From Rhodocollybia butyracea (taxonomy: Eukaryota > Basidiomycota > Agaricomycetes > Agaricales > Omphalotaceae): a stretch of DNA of 64,000 nt. The position numbers and the translations under genes are program-made. Each line of letters starts with the position of its first letter. The stretch's first letter is position 1. The DNA is taken from assembly GCA_015501585.1 (NCBI GenBank), contig JADNRY010000123.1:1-64000 (forward strand), written 5' to 3'. The notes below the pieces were generated by a model. The model searched no databases. It was not told the DNA's origin and worked only from the letters and a program-made list of their open reading frames with translations. Positions 22,505-32,345 of this stretch are shown here, piece by piece.

Positions 22505-22533
22505 ATTACTGTCTTCCCTTCCCGCAGTGACCA
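22505..22533 (-). repeat. Right terminal inverted repeat of the CACTA-like element plus ACCA target duplication
   Basis: The reverse complement starts CACTGCGGGAAGGG. ACCA at 22530-22533 is the right target duplication, after which repeat A continues. Confidence 0.85.
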
Positions 22534-23072
22534 AGTACTAAACTCATCGCGGTAAATGGTGGTGGGAATCAATAGCTTCAGGGATGGTCATGAGATTTAC
22601 AGTTGACAAAAATCTGGACAACCTTAAATAACACAGCATCGGGGAGTCCTAAATTAAATCCACGGGCTGTTATCTACTACATATATCCTGATTTACTGCA
22701 GCATGAAACTGAAAGAAAACAAACAAATTGTTTGGGCAAGTTTGGGCAGACTTTATCGGTGTATCCTCAGCCTCCGAAGCACCTACTCGTTTGGACTCCG
22801 AAGATACCAATGCACTGTCCCAGTGCATGAGGCTACTATCGGATTGGTTACCTTCAAGTCGGAAGACTTTGTTATTTCAGTTGAAACGTCGGGATGTACA
22901 TTAGAAATCAACAGTTCTCCACCTGAGGGCCCGATTTGGGCCCGATTCTATATGTATATATATTGTACACAGTACAACAAGGTACAACTCCGTAAAGGCT
23001 AGCTACGGTACTTGTCGAGTATTGTCTTGATGTATTTTGGAATGCAGCGCAACCACCTCTTAACCAATAGAA
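22530..23072. repeat. Segmental repeat A, copy 2, right part
   Basis: Matches about 8192-8740 of copy 1, ending at AACCAATAGAAGGTT. It is separated from its left part by the 10-kb transposon nest. Confidence 0.88.
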
Positions 23073-23119
23073 GGTTTGCAAAATCCATGTTTAAAACCGT
23101 CGCCTTGGAACGGTACCGC

Positions 23120-23335
23120 GGCACTATGAAGGTAGAGTAGGTTGATAAGTAACCTGAAATAGAGTTAAAATCAGCGGCGCCCTAGGTTGGTAGGTTGAAT
23201 TTGCTGAAATTAGGTTACTTAGAAGTTAACCTAAGCAGACTTAGGTTAGTGATAGGTTGCAAATCATCCTTATCCAGGTTAATATTCAGCCAGAATTAGG
23301 GTGAAATGTCAGGTTGATAATTGACCTACTACATC
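23120..23335. repeat. TAGGTT-rich cluster
   Basis: About ten copies of (T)AGGTT(G/A) or its complement AACCTA within about 200 nt. Clusters like this occur at the ends of DNA transposons, but no partner end was identified. Confidence 0.5.
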
Positions 23336-24441
23336 ATAGAGGGTAACGCATACCCTGAAATTTGTAGCACACTAGACTTTCGAAAACATGCCGCATTGCC
23401 TGCTGACAAAAGACATCATCTCGAAGTTCAAAGCTTAAATTTCTCATCTGTTTGCGGACTAACGCGATACATACTGCCGCTTGGAAACAGTGGCCTTTTC
23501 AGAAAAACAGTCCAGTTACTCCACTCTCGACTAGCTCTCTTGTTTCCTCCACAACTCCCAATGCTCCAACAAGAATGTATGGCTGCCATCTACGACGACG
23601 AAGATAGCTATCAAGGATACTTGGTGGGGCTATTGCATGAAAGTTGGACTATATCTCTTGCTCTTTCAGCTCATGTATTCATGGCCCGTTAAGATTCCTA
23701 CTGCCTCCAATGATGAGTGTTTTGAACGAGCGAGATATCGCCAAACGCGCAGCGCTACTCGCAGCTGCTTTGACATGGTTATTCGCGAATATCCCAAAAG
23801 TGATATTTTTGGGTCCTTTGCAAGAAAATCACTTCGTATCCCAGCTACATTGGGACATTCATTTCTTGTAGTTGAGGTGTGGTAAAGGGTGAGCAGACCC
23901 CGTCTGGTTGCAACATAACATTGACTTTCAATAGGCTACGGCGTTATACTCCGTGCAACTCGGCTACTCCCCGTCGCGTTGATTCCTAGCACTTGGGCGA
24001 TGGAAAGCTTCCCCGATGCGACGCCAGTCAAAGAGGATGCTGCTATATACATCCGCTCCAAATATCCCTGTTGTGTACGCTGCCACTACCGCACTTGTTG
24101 ATCCTCATATCAAAATTTCGTCTATCCATGCTACACTTGACGCAGAATTCTCCAGGGCTGAGCTGTTCGATTCGTTCAAGAAGAACCAGGAAGCCGTTAT
24201 CTCTTGAATGTCTGAGGTCCCTAAGCACTGATGAAACCAAGTATTTGGAGGCACTTGACGAGAATAAAGCAACCGTCACGAGTTGAGCCTTGCGGGTACC
24301 GAATCAGAGTCCACTGTGCCACTTACACTTAGTAGCTGTTGCTGAAAGCCATTGGCTACCAAGTTATTGTCCAGAGATTTGTCGTGATGGAGGAGCCACT
24401 GATTCTTCAAGCAAAGAGCTTGAGCCGGAAGGTGTGAAGGC
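23336..24441. other. Unassigned region with short open frames
   Basis: Contains plus-strand frames such as 23321-23692, 23637-23885 and 24016-24207, none with a recognised motif and none joined by convincing splice sites. It may be a decayed gene: the frame at 24016 reads as protein-like for about 60 residues before a stop. Confidence 0.35.
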
Positions 24442-24444
24442 AAA

Positions 24445-24837
24445 CACTGGGGGCATTGACCATGGCATCTGAAATTGAATGCTTTAATATCATCTCGATA
24501 GGCTCTTGAAAGGCACCTCGAAAGGCATCTGAGGATCACACATTGGCCTTGTCACACTTGTCTATAGCGATCTAAATCAATGGCCATTTATTTCTTCAGC
24601 CAGTCTCAAAGGGCTTTGAAGCAGAAACAAAATTCAGTATTTGACCCCTTTGTCTCTACTTCAAAGACCTTTGAGACTTGTCAAAGGAAGGATTAGCCAT
24701 TGATTTGAATTCTTTATATAAGAGTGTGACAAGGTCAAAGGAGGGCCAATGTGTCATTTTCAGATGCTGTTCAAGGTGCCTATTGGGATGATATTAAAGC
24801 ATCTGATTTTCAGATGCCATGGTCGATGCCCCCAGTG
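24445..24837. mobile_element. Fold-back MITE with CACTG ends
   Basis: The whole 393-bp unit is a near palindrome. It starts CACTGGGGGCATTGACCATG and its reverse complement starts CACTGGGGGCATCGACCATG. The arms stay alignable for about 150 nt and even the centre (24600-24680) pairs, from AGTCTCAAAGG to CCTTTGAGACT. AAA flanks both sides (24442-24444, 24838-24840), a 3-bp target duplication. CACTG ends and a 3-bp duplication suggest mobilisation by a CACTA-type transposase. It encodes nothing. Confidence 0.88.
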
Positions 24838-24997
24838 AAAGGAAGGGCCCGTAATGGAAACCGAAGGAAAAACCTGCTCAGGTCGCGGGTTACGACTGAA
24901 ATGATATTCACAAATCATACTTTGCAAGATGTGGATACGGATTTATGTGTTACGAGTAATTGAGTATCAAGTTACTATACAATGCATGCCTCTCACC

Positions 24998-25310
24998 ATA
25001 GAAGCTCGACATGGTCCTGTCGCTTACGAGGGCCACATGCCATGAAGCACAACGGCCTATCTTCCTAATGTTCTCTCCTCCATCCTAATATAACAGTATC
25101 CCAACCCTCCCTTTCTAATCGGTTCAGGGCTGCGAACGGAGTAGGTGTCCAGACGTCCGGGGAGAAACAGTCAGAGAACTGGGAGAGGCAACAGCTATTT
25201 CGACAATTTGAACGTTGAACTCCAAACGCCAAGAAAGGCGCAGAATATGGAGAAGGGCGATAAACGGGTCTGTTGCAATGTGCTGAAGACAGAAGAAAGA
25301 CATTGGTCAT
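24998..25310. repeat. Dispersed repeat B, copy 3
   Basis: Matches 5669-6100 and 8764-9165, starting at CATAGAAGCTCGACATGG. It carries an additional short segment CAGACGTCCGG relative to copy 1. Confidence 0.78.
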
Positions 25311-26284
25311 TTTCCAAAGACAAATGAAGAATAAGGGCGAGAGAACCGGTCGGAAGCACTGCAGAGCTTCGAGTCTTCACCCTGTTCCCTAAAGCCCTTT
25401 AATCCTCCATCCTATAGCAGCGTTCCAACCTTCCCATCAACATCCTTCAAAGAAGGTCCTGAGACGGGATAATGAGCAAACCAACCATCGATGGTCAATG
25501 AGAGGGAAAGTTCGATTTAGACGCTCGGCCAGCATGCAACTCGCGCGTCTGCCGTTTTGATCGGATCACCGGTTGTGATTGCATCGGAGTGACTCTCTTC
25601 CTCGCGATCTCCTAAGTGCTCTGAATGTTTCTGAGTCTTCTCCTTCCGGGATTGCTGAAGCCAGCAACTGCCCTTTAGATCCCTCAGGCGCGCCATCTTT
25701 GGTATGCCTCCCGGAAAAAAAGTCCTACTGAACGAGAGGAGATTCTTCAAAAAATGGGCGAAAGGATGCAAGGGTGCTTAGTTGCTTTGGGAATTTTGGT
25801 TATTTTAATTTTGGGTGTTGGGGTGGGGGTGGGAATGGAAAGGAGACGATGAGAGCCTGTAGTATGGGCGTCGGAACGTTCAAGCCGCATAGAAAGTCAC
25901 TAAGAGCGGGTGGGTGAGTCGACTAGTTTCTACTCGCTGGCTGGCTTAGACTCACTGTGATGCGTTCACGATTGTTTTTCATGGTATTTTTATGATTTTC
26001 TCCCTCATGACCATCTTCTGTATATTGATGCATCGATAACTTATGGCTGTGACTTTTTTCAGTATTTCTTTTTGATGAAATTAGTTGAACTTCTCTGGTG
26101 CGCTCGATTGCACTATTCCTATATTGAGTCCCTTCGCATTTATTTTGATTGTTAAGGTGATCATATCATGAACGAACTTTATGTTGAGATACAATTTACA
26201 TATGTACTTTATCATATGTACTGCTTGCCCTTAATGAAATACTACATAAGTACTATGCATTCAAAGATCTACGCAATACAGTTC
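25311..26284. other. Intergenic region downstream of P450 copy 1
   Basis: No gene recognised. From about 25850 to 26284 it matches the region downstream of P450 copy 2 (29388-29797), so the tandem duplication includes about 400 nt of 3' flank. Confidence 0.6.
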
Positions 26285-28404
26285 TCAAGTAAAGTTCATG
26301 AAGTTTGTATGCAAAGATACTTCTATGTCCTTGGAACGAGGAATAAAGCGACATTTGAAAGGAAGTGGGTGGTTGAGCATTGTCAACCCGGGATACCACT
26401 CCCTTTTCGCTCTGCAAGGTTACCGTGCTCGTCAATCTCCGGCTCAATTCTGTAGCACGTCAAAATGGACGCCATCCCAATCCACAATGATGCCAGTGCA
26501 AGCTCTTTACCGGGCTATCGATGAATTTTTAACACCAAAATCAACCAAAAAATCTGCAAACAGGAATGACACTCACGCAAGCGCGTCTGCCAAATCCAAA
26601 CGCAGGACTTATATGTTTGACACTGGGGTCTATTCTCCCATCAGTATCAAGAAATCGGGAAGGGTTAAATCGATATGGCTCAGGATAATCTTGTTCGTTG
26701 TGTAAGACTGACCTGAGTATCATATTTTCAGAAACTAGAGTCAAGTTGATGTCTGTATGTATAGGTTATGAGTGTATATGAATATCGAACAGAGATCCTC
26801 TGTTACCTCAATACCTCCCAAACAATTGCCGAGATGTATGGAAGATCTGGCTCGAACAAGAAGGTTGGTAAATCTCCTGGCGCCAAAACCCTGTCTAGTT
26901 CATGTTGAGCTTTGGTTTGGATGTCCGGATCCATCAATATAGCCTGTATTTCGTTTTAGCAGTCTGTATAAGGTGTTGAACTGTGCTAATCACTAGGATA
27001 AAACCCCCCATAGTCGCAACTATTGTGTCCGTACCACCTTTTGAGAGAGTGAACTGCAAACCTAGTAGCCTAATAAGGTGGGATACTATTACCTACATGC
27101 GCCATCACGGAGGCCGCCTTGATATGCTCCTCCTGCTCTGCTATGTCCTTGGTAAGATCTATTTGTTCAAGGGCAACAGATGCAAGAGATGGAGTAGCAG
27201 CCCCAGTAGCCTAAATGTGGCAGCAATATGTCAATGGAGATGTGACAGTCGTAAAACAAAGAATTTACCATTCGTTCTTTGGTTACACGAAAAGGGTCTT
27301 CAGTCATCTCCGTACGCAAAAGATTCCATTCTCTCGCTTTACGCTTGAAATCTGCTCCTGGAAACCATTCCGGTACATATTTTACTGGATTCGGCGGTGT
27401 TATTCGAGTGGGATGAATTAATATGAAATATATGCATGGTGTTTTACTTACAAACGGAAAATTGATCTATCAAAAATGCGCCAGGAGTCGCAGCGATGGC
27501 TATAGATTCAACTGCTTTGATGGCGGTCTTGACGAAGGGGAGGGCTTCCTCTCCTTGGATCCCATAAGTTATATCAGTGATGAGTACAGCAGTCCACCTA
27601 GATATAATAAGTAAATTCGCTTCTTTACGCTTGGACACTTACGTATGCAAATCTCTTATAATATCATCGGAATGCGCGAAGGCTCGAAGAAGGTCATGAG
27701 TTGCTGCTATTTGCTTCGGATGAAAACGATTCACTTCTGTTGAAGGGACTGCGTTTGTAAATATTCTTCGCTGAGCTTTCCATATGTTGTCGTTGGGTCG
27801 TGCTCCAAACGTGATTCCCCACCTATCGTATTGTTAGAGGGCACAGTGATCTGATGCATACCGCCGATATTTTTGCTTCAGTCAGGATGGAGCGTTTAAG
27901 GAAATGGAAAAATCGGCAATGCACCAGATAGAAAACAACAATCAGCGTACCCTAGTAGCTCATTAAGCATGACCTGTATAAAATACGGAGAACTGAATAT
28001 GGCGTGAAAGAGATAGCCAGATATGCGTCACATACTGAATTTGGCCGACTCGAGTACAGCGAGGACCGCTTCTCAAGAAGATCGCTGACTGCCTGCGCAG
28101 AATCCAGAATGATGATGGAGTTTCCAAGAGCGCCCAGGTGAATAATGTCAGAATCTGGCGGGCCCCTTGAGCATATCCTCAATTCTAGTAGAAATTTATT
28201 ACCATATTTCCGACACATCTCGATGTAATCAAGCCAAATGAACCCTTTTCTGGGGATATCAAACAAGTTCCCTAGAATCGGCAGCTTCTTAGGGCCAGGA
28301 GGCAGAGGGTACTGTTGCGAGTTCTTCCATTGTGCACATAGAATGAGAACCAAAGCGAGGAAAATAAGGGATAAAGCATGCATTGGGTCAAAATTCAGCA
28401 TCAT
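26285..28404 (-). pseudogene. Cytochrome P450, tandem copy 1, broken
   Basis: Starts at 28404 with a membrane anchor (MHALSLIFLALVLILC) and the proline hinge PLPPGPKKLPILGNL. The oxygen-binding I-helix motif GGTDTIVATMGG is present on the minus strand near 27030. The heme-binding signature FGFGRRAC is encoded near 26590. Relative to the intact copy, about 117 nt are missing around 26740-26750, removing the exon between the ExxR helix and the PERF-like region. One base is also missing near 26402, so the frame after NLAERK is lost. Both lesions should abolish a functional enzyme. The family resembles basidiomycete CYP64/OrdA-like monooxygenases. Confidence 0.85.
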
Positions 28405-28994
28405 GAAGGGATAGAAGCGTCGCAGTCGAAACCGTCCGCTTTATAAGAAACACAGATCCTAAGATTAGAATCAGTGTGGATCTTATGACTGCACTTACCC
28501 CTTTACTCCAAAGTCTTTAAGTTCTGTCCTAGATTGAAGCGTGAAGGTCAGTGGAGGGGGTGGAGCCTTGGAGGGGGTAGATCCACTAGTTCCCATACTT
28601 GATAAAACAAAGATAAACCTCATAAGCTCCACTCCGGCGTGCACTCCGGGGAGGACTAGAGAACTTGACTCGAACCACTGACCAGTCCCTGCTGTAGACT
28701 TGTGGTGTGAAATTACACACTCGGCAGCGACACCGTGGCTACCAACCGTCACTCGTCAAAGTGTCGAAAAGAAACAATTGGCTCGAGTTTAGGGGAGAAC
28801 AAACATCCAAAACCGTATCTGGAAACTTGAAAGATATTGATAAGCAAATCAATTGCTTAATATCTCCAACGGTGTGTGGGGAGTCAGAGGTACAAAATGA
28901 GGCTTTTATAAGCGTGGCTCCTAAAGTTGTAGTAGAGAGTAGGATAGTCCCGGTTAGCAAATGTTAAATGTGTACCCCATCAACTCCCCTTGCA
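28405..28994. promoter_or_regulatory. Upstream region of P450 copy 1
   Basis: On the minus strand a TATAAAG box lies about 40 nt upstream of the start codon. One unit of the CTTATGACTGC...TTTACTCC repeat lies at about 28476-28535, which is expanded upstream of copy 2. The rest shows no feature. Confidence 0.45.
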
Positions 28995-29385
28995 TGAGCT
29001 GTCGACTTAGATCAGGAAAATCAAACATGGCAGAACGAGCCAGGCATCACACACCGTAGGAGGTCGGCTCGAGTATATCAAGGACCACTTCTCAAGGAGA
29101 TCGCTCATCGCCCTTGCAGGACTGAGAATATTAATGGAGTTTTTAAGAGCACTTAGGTGGATAATGTCAGAATCCAGCGGTGATCTCCGTGAGTATACAG
29201 CCACAAGTACTAGTCCTCTATGTTTTTGACACATCTCTCCGTATTCAAGCCAAATATATTATATGACCTTTGCTAGTAAGATTATCGAACAAGTTCCATA
29301 TGACTGGAATCTTCCTTGGGCTCGGAGGGAGTGGCAACCGGCGTGAGTTCTTCCATTGTGCGCATATAGCGATAGTCAAAGTGAG
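28995..29385 (-). pseudogene. Third cytochrome P450 fragment
   Basis: Minus-strand relic of the first two P450 exons: an RRLPLPPSPRK..PVIWNLFD hinge region (about 29270-29350), then SDIIHLSALKNSINIL and a DLLEKWSLIYSSRP segment (about 29060-29170). Stops and indels interrupt it and nothing matching the I-helix or heme region follows. It shows the P450 array once had at least three members. Confidence 0.8.
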
Positions 29386-29797
29386 ATGAGAGTCTGTACT
29401 ACAGTAGTATGGGCACTGGAATGTTCAAGCCTGGCCTAGGAACTTGGAAGCCACTAGATAATCTAAGAGCGAATGGGTGAGTCGACTGGTTTCTGCTCGC
29501 TGGTTGGCTTAGGCTCACTGCGCATGCGTTCACGATTGTTTTTCGTGGTATCTTTATGATGTTCTATCGATAACTTATGGCCGTGGCTTTTTTCAGTGTA
29601 TTTATTGTTGATGAAATTGGTTGAACTTGGCCGGTGTGGTCAACTCCACCTTCGTGTTTATTTCGCGTGTTGATCAATCGTGAGTGATCTGTATTTCGGG
29701 ATACAATTTACAATATGGACCTTATCGTAAATACTGTTTGCCCGTAATGAGATACTACATACTACAGTGGCGTTCAAAGATTTACACAGTACAGTTC

Positions 29798-32051
29798 TCA
29801 AGTAAAGTTCATATCCAGAGACACTTCTATGTCCTTGGAGCGAGGAATAAAGCGACATTTGAAAGGAAGTGGATGGTTGAACATTGTCAGTCCTGGATAC
29901 CACTCCGCTTTTCGCTCCGCAAGGTTACCATACTCGTCAATCTCCGGCTCAATTCTGTAGCACGTTAAAATGGACGCTATCCTAATCCACAATGATGCCA
30001 GCGCAAGCTCTTTACCGGGCTATCGATAAATAACACCAAAATCAACTCCACCAAAACTTCAGAGAACAGGAATGACACTCACACAAGCACGTCTGCCAAA
30101 TCCGAATGCAGGACCTAGTACATCTTTGACACTGGGGTCTAGTCTCCCATTAATATCGAGAAAACGGGAAGGGTTGAATCGATATGGATCAGGATAATCA
30201 TCTTCGTTGTGTAAAATTGACCTGAGTATCGTATTTTCAGGAACCAGAGCCAAATGATAGAGGTAGTATGCTTACCAAATATTGGGCATAATAATTGAGT
30301 TCTTGGGAATTAGATATCCGGAATAGACATCATCTTCAGTAACGAGATGTGGGAAACATAGAGGCACAACTGGTTGATGTCTGCATGTACAGGTTATGAG
30401 TAGATATAAATATTGAACCAAGATCCTCTGGTACCTCAATACCTCCCACATGATTGCCTGGACGTATGGAAGATCTGGCTCGAGGGCAAAGGTTGGTAAA
30501 TCTCCTGGTGCCAAAACCCTGTCTAGTTCATGTTGAGCTCTGGTTTGAATGTCCGGATTCATCAACATAGCCTGTGTTTCGTTAGCAGTGCATAGTATAA
30601 GGTATTGAAACTGTGCCATTCACCAGAATAAAACCCCCCATAGTCGCAACTATCGTGTCAGTACCACCTTTCAAGAGAGTGAACTGCAAGTCTAGTAGCC
30701 TAATAAGGTGGGATATTACCTATATGAGCCGTTACAGAGGCTGCCTTGATGAGTTCCTCCTGCTTTGCTATGTCCTTGGTAGGATCCATTTGTTCGAGGG
30801 CAGCGGAGGCAAGAGACGGAGTGGCGGTCCCAGCGACCTAAAGGTTGTAGCGATATAGTCAATGACTTGGAAGATTTGACAGTCCAAAAATAAATGATTT
30901 ACCATTCGTTCTTTGGTTACACGAAAAGGGTCCTCAGTCATCTCCATGCGCAAAAGATCCCATTCTCTCGCTTTACGCTTGAAGCCAGCTCCTGGAAACC
31001 ATTCTGGTACATATTTTACTGGATTCGGGATGTTATACGAACAGGATGAATCTGAAATACATGGTGTTCACTTACGAATGGAGATTTGATCTACTAAAAA
31101 TGCGCCAGGAGTTGTGGCGATGGTTATAGATTTTACTGCTTCGATGGCGGTCTTGATGAACGGTTGGGCTTCCTCTCCTTGGATCCCATAAGTTATATCT
31201 GTGATGAGTACAGTAGTCCACCTAGATATACTGAGTAAATTTGCTCCGTTACGCTTATGAGCACTCACGTATGCAAATCTCCCATGATATCATCGGAATG
31301 TGCGAGGGCTCGAAGAAGGTCATGAGTTGCTGCGATTTGCTTCGAATGAAAACGCTTCACATCTGTCGGAGGGATTGCGTTTGCAAATATTCTTCGTTGA
31401 GCTTTCCATATGTCGTCGTTGGGTCGTGTTATAGCTATGACTCCCCACCTATTGTATTGTTAGAGGGCGCGGGGATCTGATACATACCGCCGATATTTTT
31501 GCTTCAGTCAAACTGGAGCGTTCAAGAAAATGCAAAAATCGGCGGTACACCAGATTAAAAACATCAATCACGTACCCTATTAGCTCATTTAGCATAACCT
31601 GTTGAAAATACATTGAAGAACTGCCAGTGAGTATGATGTAAAGGAGATAGTGGCCAGATAGACGTCACATACTGATTTGGGCCGACTCGAGTACAGAGAG
31701 GACCGCTTCTCGAGAAGATCGCTGACCGCCTGCGCAGAATCCAGAATGACAATGGAATTTCCGAGAGCGCTCAGGTGAATAATGTCAGAATCTGGCGAGC
31801 CCCTTGAGCATACTATTGATTGTAGTAGAGATTGTAGTAGAATTATTACCATATTTCCGACACATCTCGATGTAATCAAGCCAAATGAAACCTTTTCTGG
31901 GGATATCAAACAAATTCCCTAGAATAGGAAGCTTCTTGGGACCTGGAGGCAGAGGGTATTGGCGCGAATCCTTCCGTCTCCATAGCAGAACGAGAACCAA
32001 GGCGAGGAAAAGAAGGGCTAAAGCATGCATCGAGTCAAAATTCAACATCAT
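29798..32051 (-). CDS. Cytochrome P450 monooxygenase, tandem copy 2, apparently intact
   Basis: Membrane-anchored heme monooxygenase, substrate unknown. The first exon (31850-32051) gives an N-terminal helix MHALALLFLALVLVLLWRR and the hinge PLPPGPKKLPILGNL. The second exon (31673-31791) gives DSDIIHLSALGNSIVIL. Further exons give NDDIWKAQRRIF (C-helix WxxxR), the I-helix GGTDTIVATMGG (about 30640), the K-helix EVLR (about 30450), then EDDVYSGYLIPKNSIIMPN, FNPSRF and the heme loop FGFGRRAC (near 30085-30110). The cysteine is followed after an intron by PGKELALAS and a tail ending SLDMNFT. No stop or frame loss was seen when following the exons by splice signals. A TATAAAA box lies about 35 nt upstream of the start on the minus strand. 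The family resembles CYP64/OrdA-like enzymes. Confidence 0.85.
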
Positions 32052-32107
32052 GAAGGGTTACAACCGTCTCAGTCGAGACCATCCGTTTTATAAGAAGAAC
32101 AGATCAG

Positions 32108-32345
32108 CCAAAGATAGATTCAGTATGTAACTTATGACTGCTGCTCTTACTCTTATGGCTGCAGTTACTCCTTTACTTCCAAATCTTATGACTGCTGCAC
32201 TTACTATTAAACCTTGAGCGACTCGTCAATATCTAACACTTACTCCTTTACTTCCAAATCTTTATGTTCTGTCCTGAGTATGGATCTTATGACTGCTGCA
32301 CTTACTCCTTTACTTCCAAATCTTTAGGTTCTGTCTTAGAACGCA
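32108..32345 (-). repeat. Minisatellite upstream of the intact P450
   Basis: About four imperfect units built from CTTATGACTGCTGCACTTAC and TCCTTTACTTCCAAATCTT, some followed by GTTCTGTCYT. A single unit is present at the same place upstream of the broken copy (about 28476-28535), so the repeat was amplified after the duplication. Confidence 0.8.

Larger units (their letters stand above)
12509..22529. mobile_element. CACTA-like DNA transposon, non-autonomous, split by a retrotransposon
   Basis: The ends are CACTACGGGAAGAGAAG (left) and, on the other strand, CACTGCGGGAAGGGAAG (right), 22 of about 25 bases matching. About 250 nt at each end are packed with short direct and inverted copies of GACAGT/ACTGTC (12518-12780, 14740-14960, 22445-22515). 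Such subterminal arrays are characteristic of CACTA (En/Spm-type) elements, whose transposase binds them. The element's own DNA is only about 2.5 kb once the inserted retrotransposon (14966-22444) is discounted. No transposase frame was recognised in 12790-14700, so it looks non-autonomous. The flanking duplication is 4 bp (ACCA), slightly longer than the 2-3 bp usual for CACTA. Confidence 0.85.

Noticed and set aside
23120..23335. Telomere-like repeat from TAGGTT motifs
   Set aside because: Units are scattered in both orientations and do not form a head-to-tail TTAGGG array.
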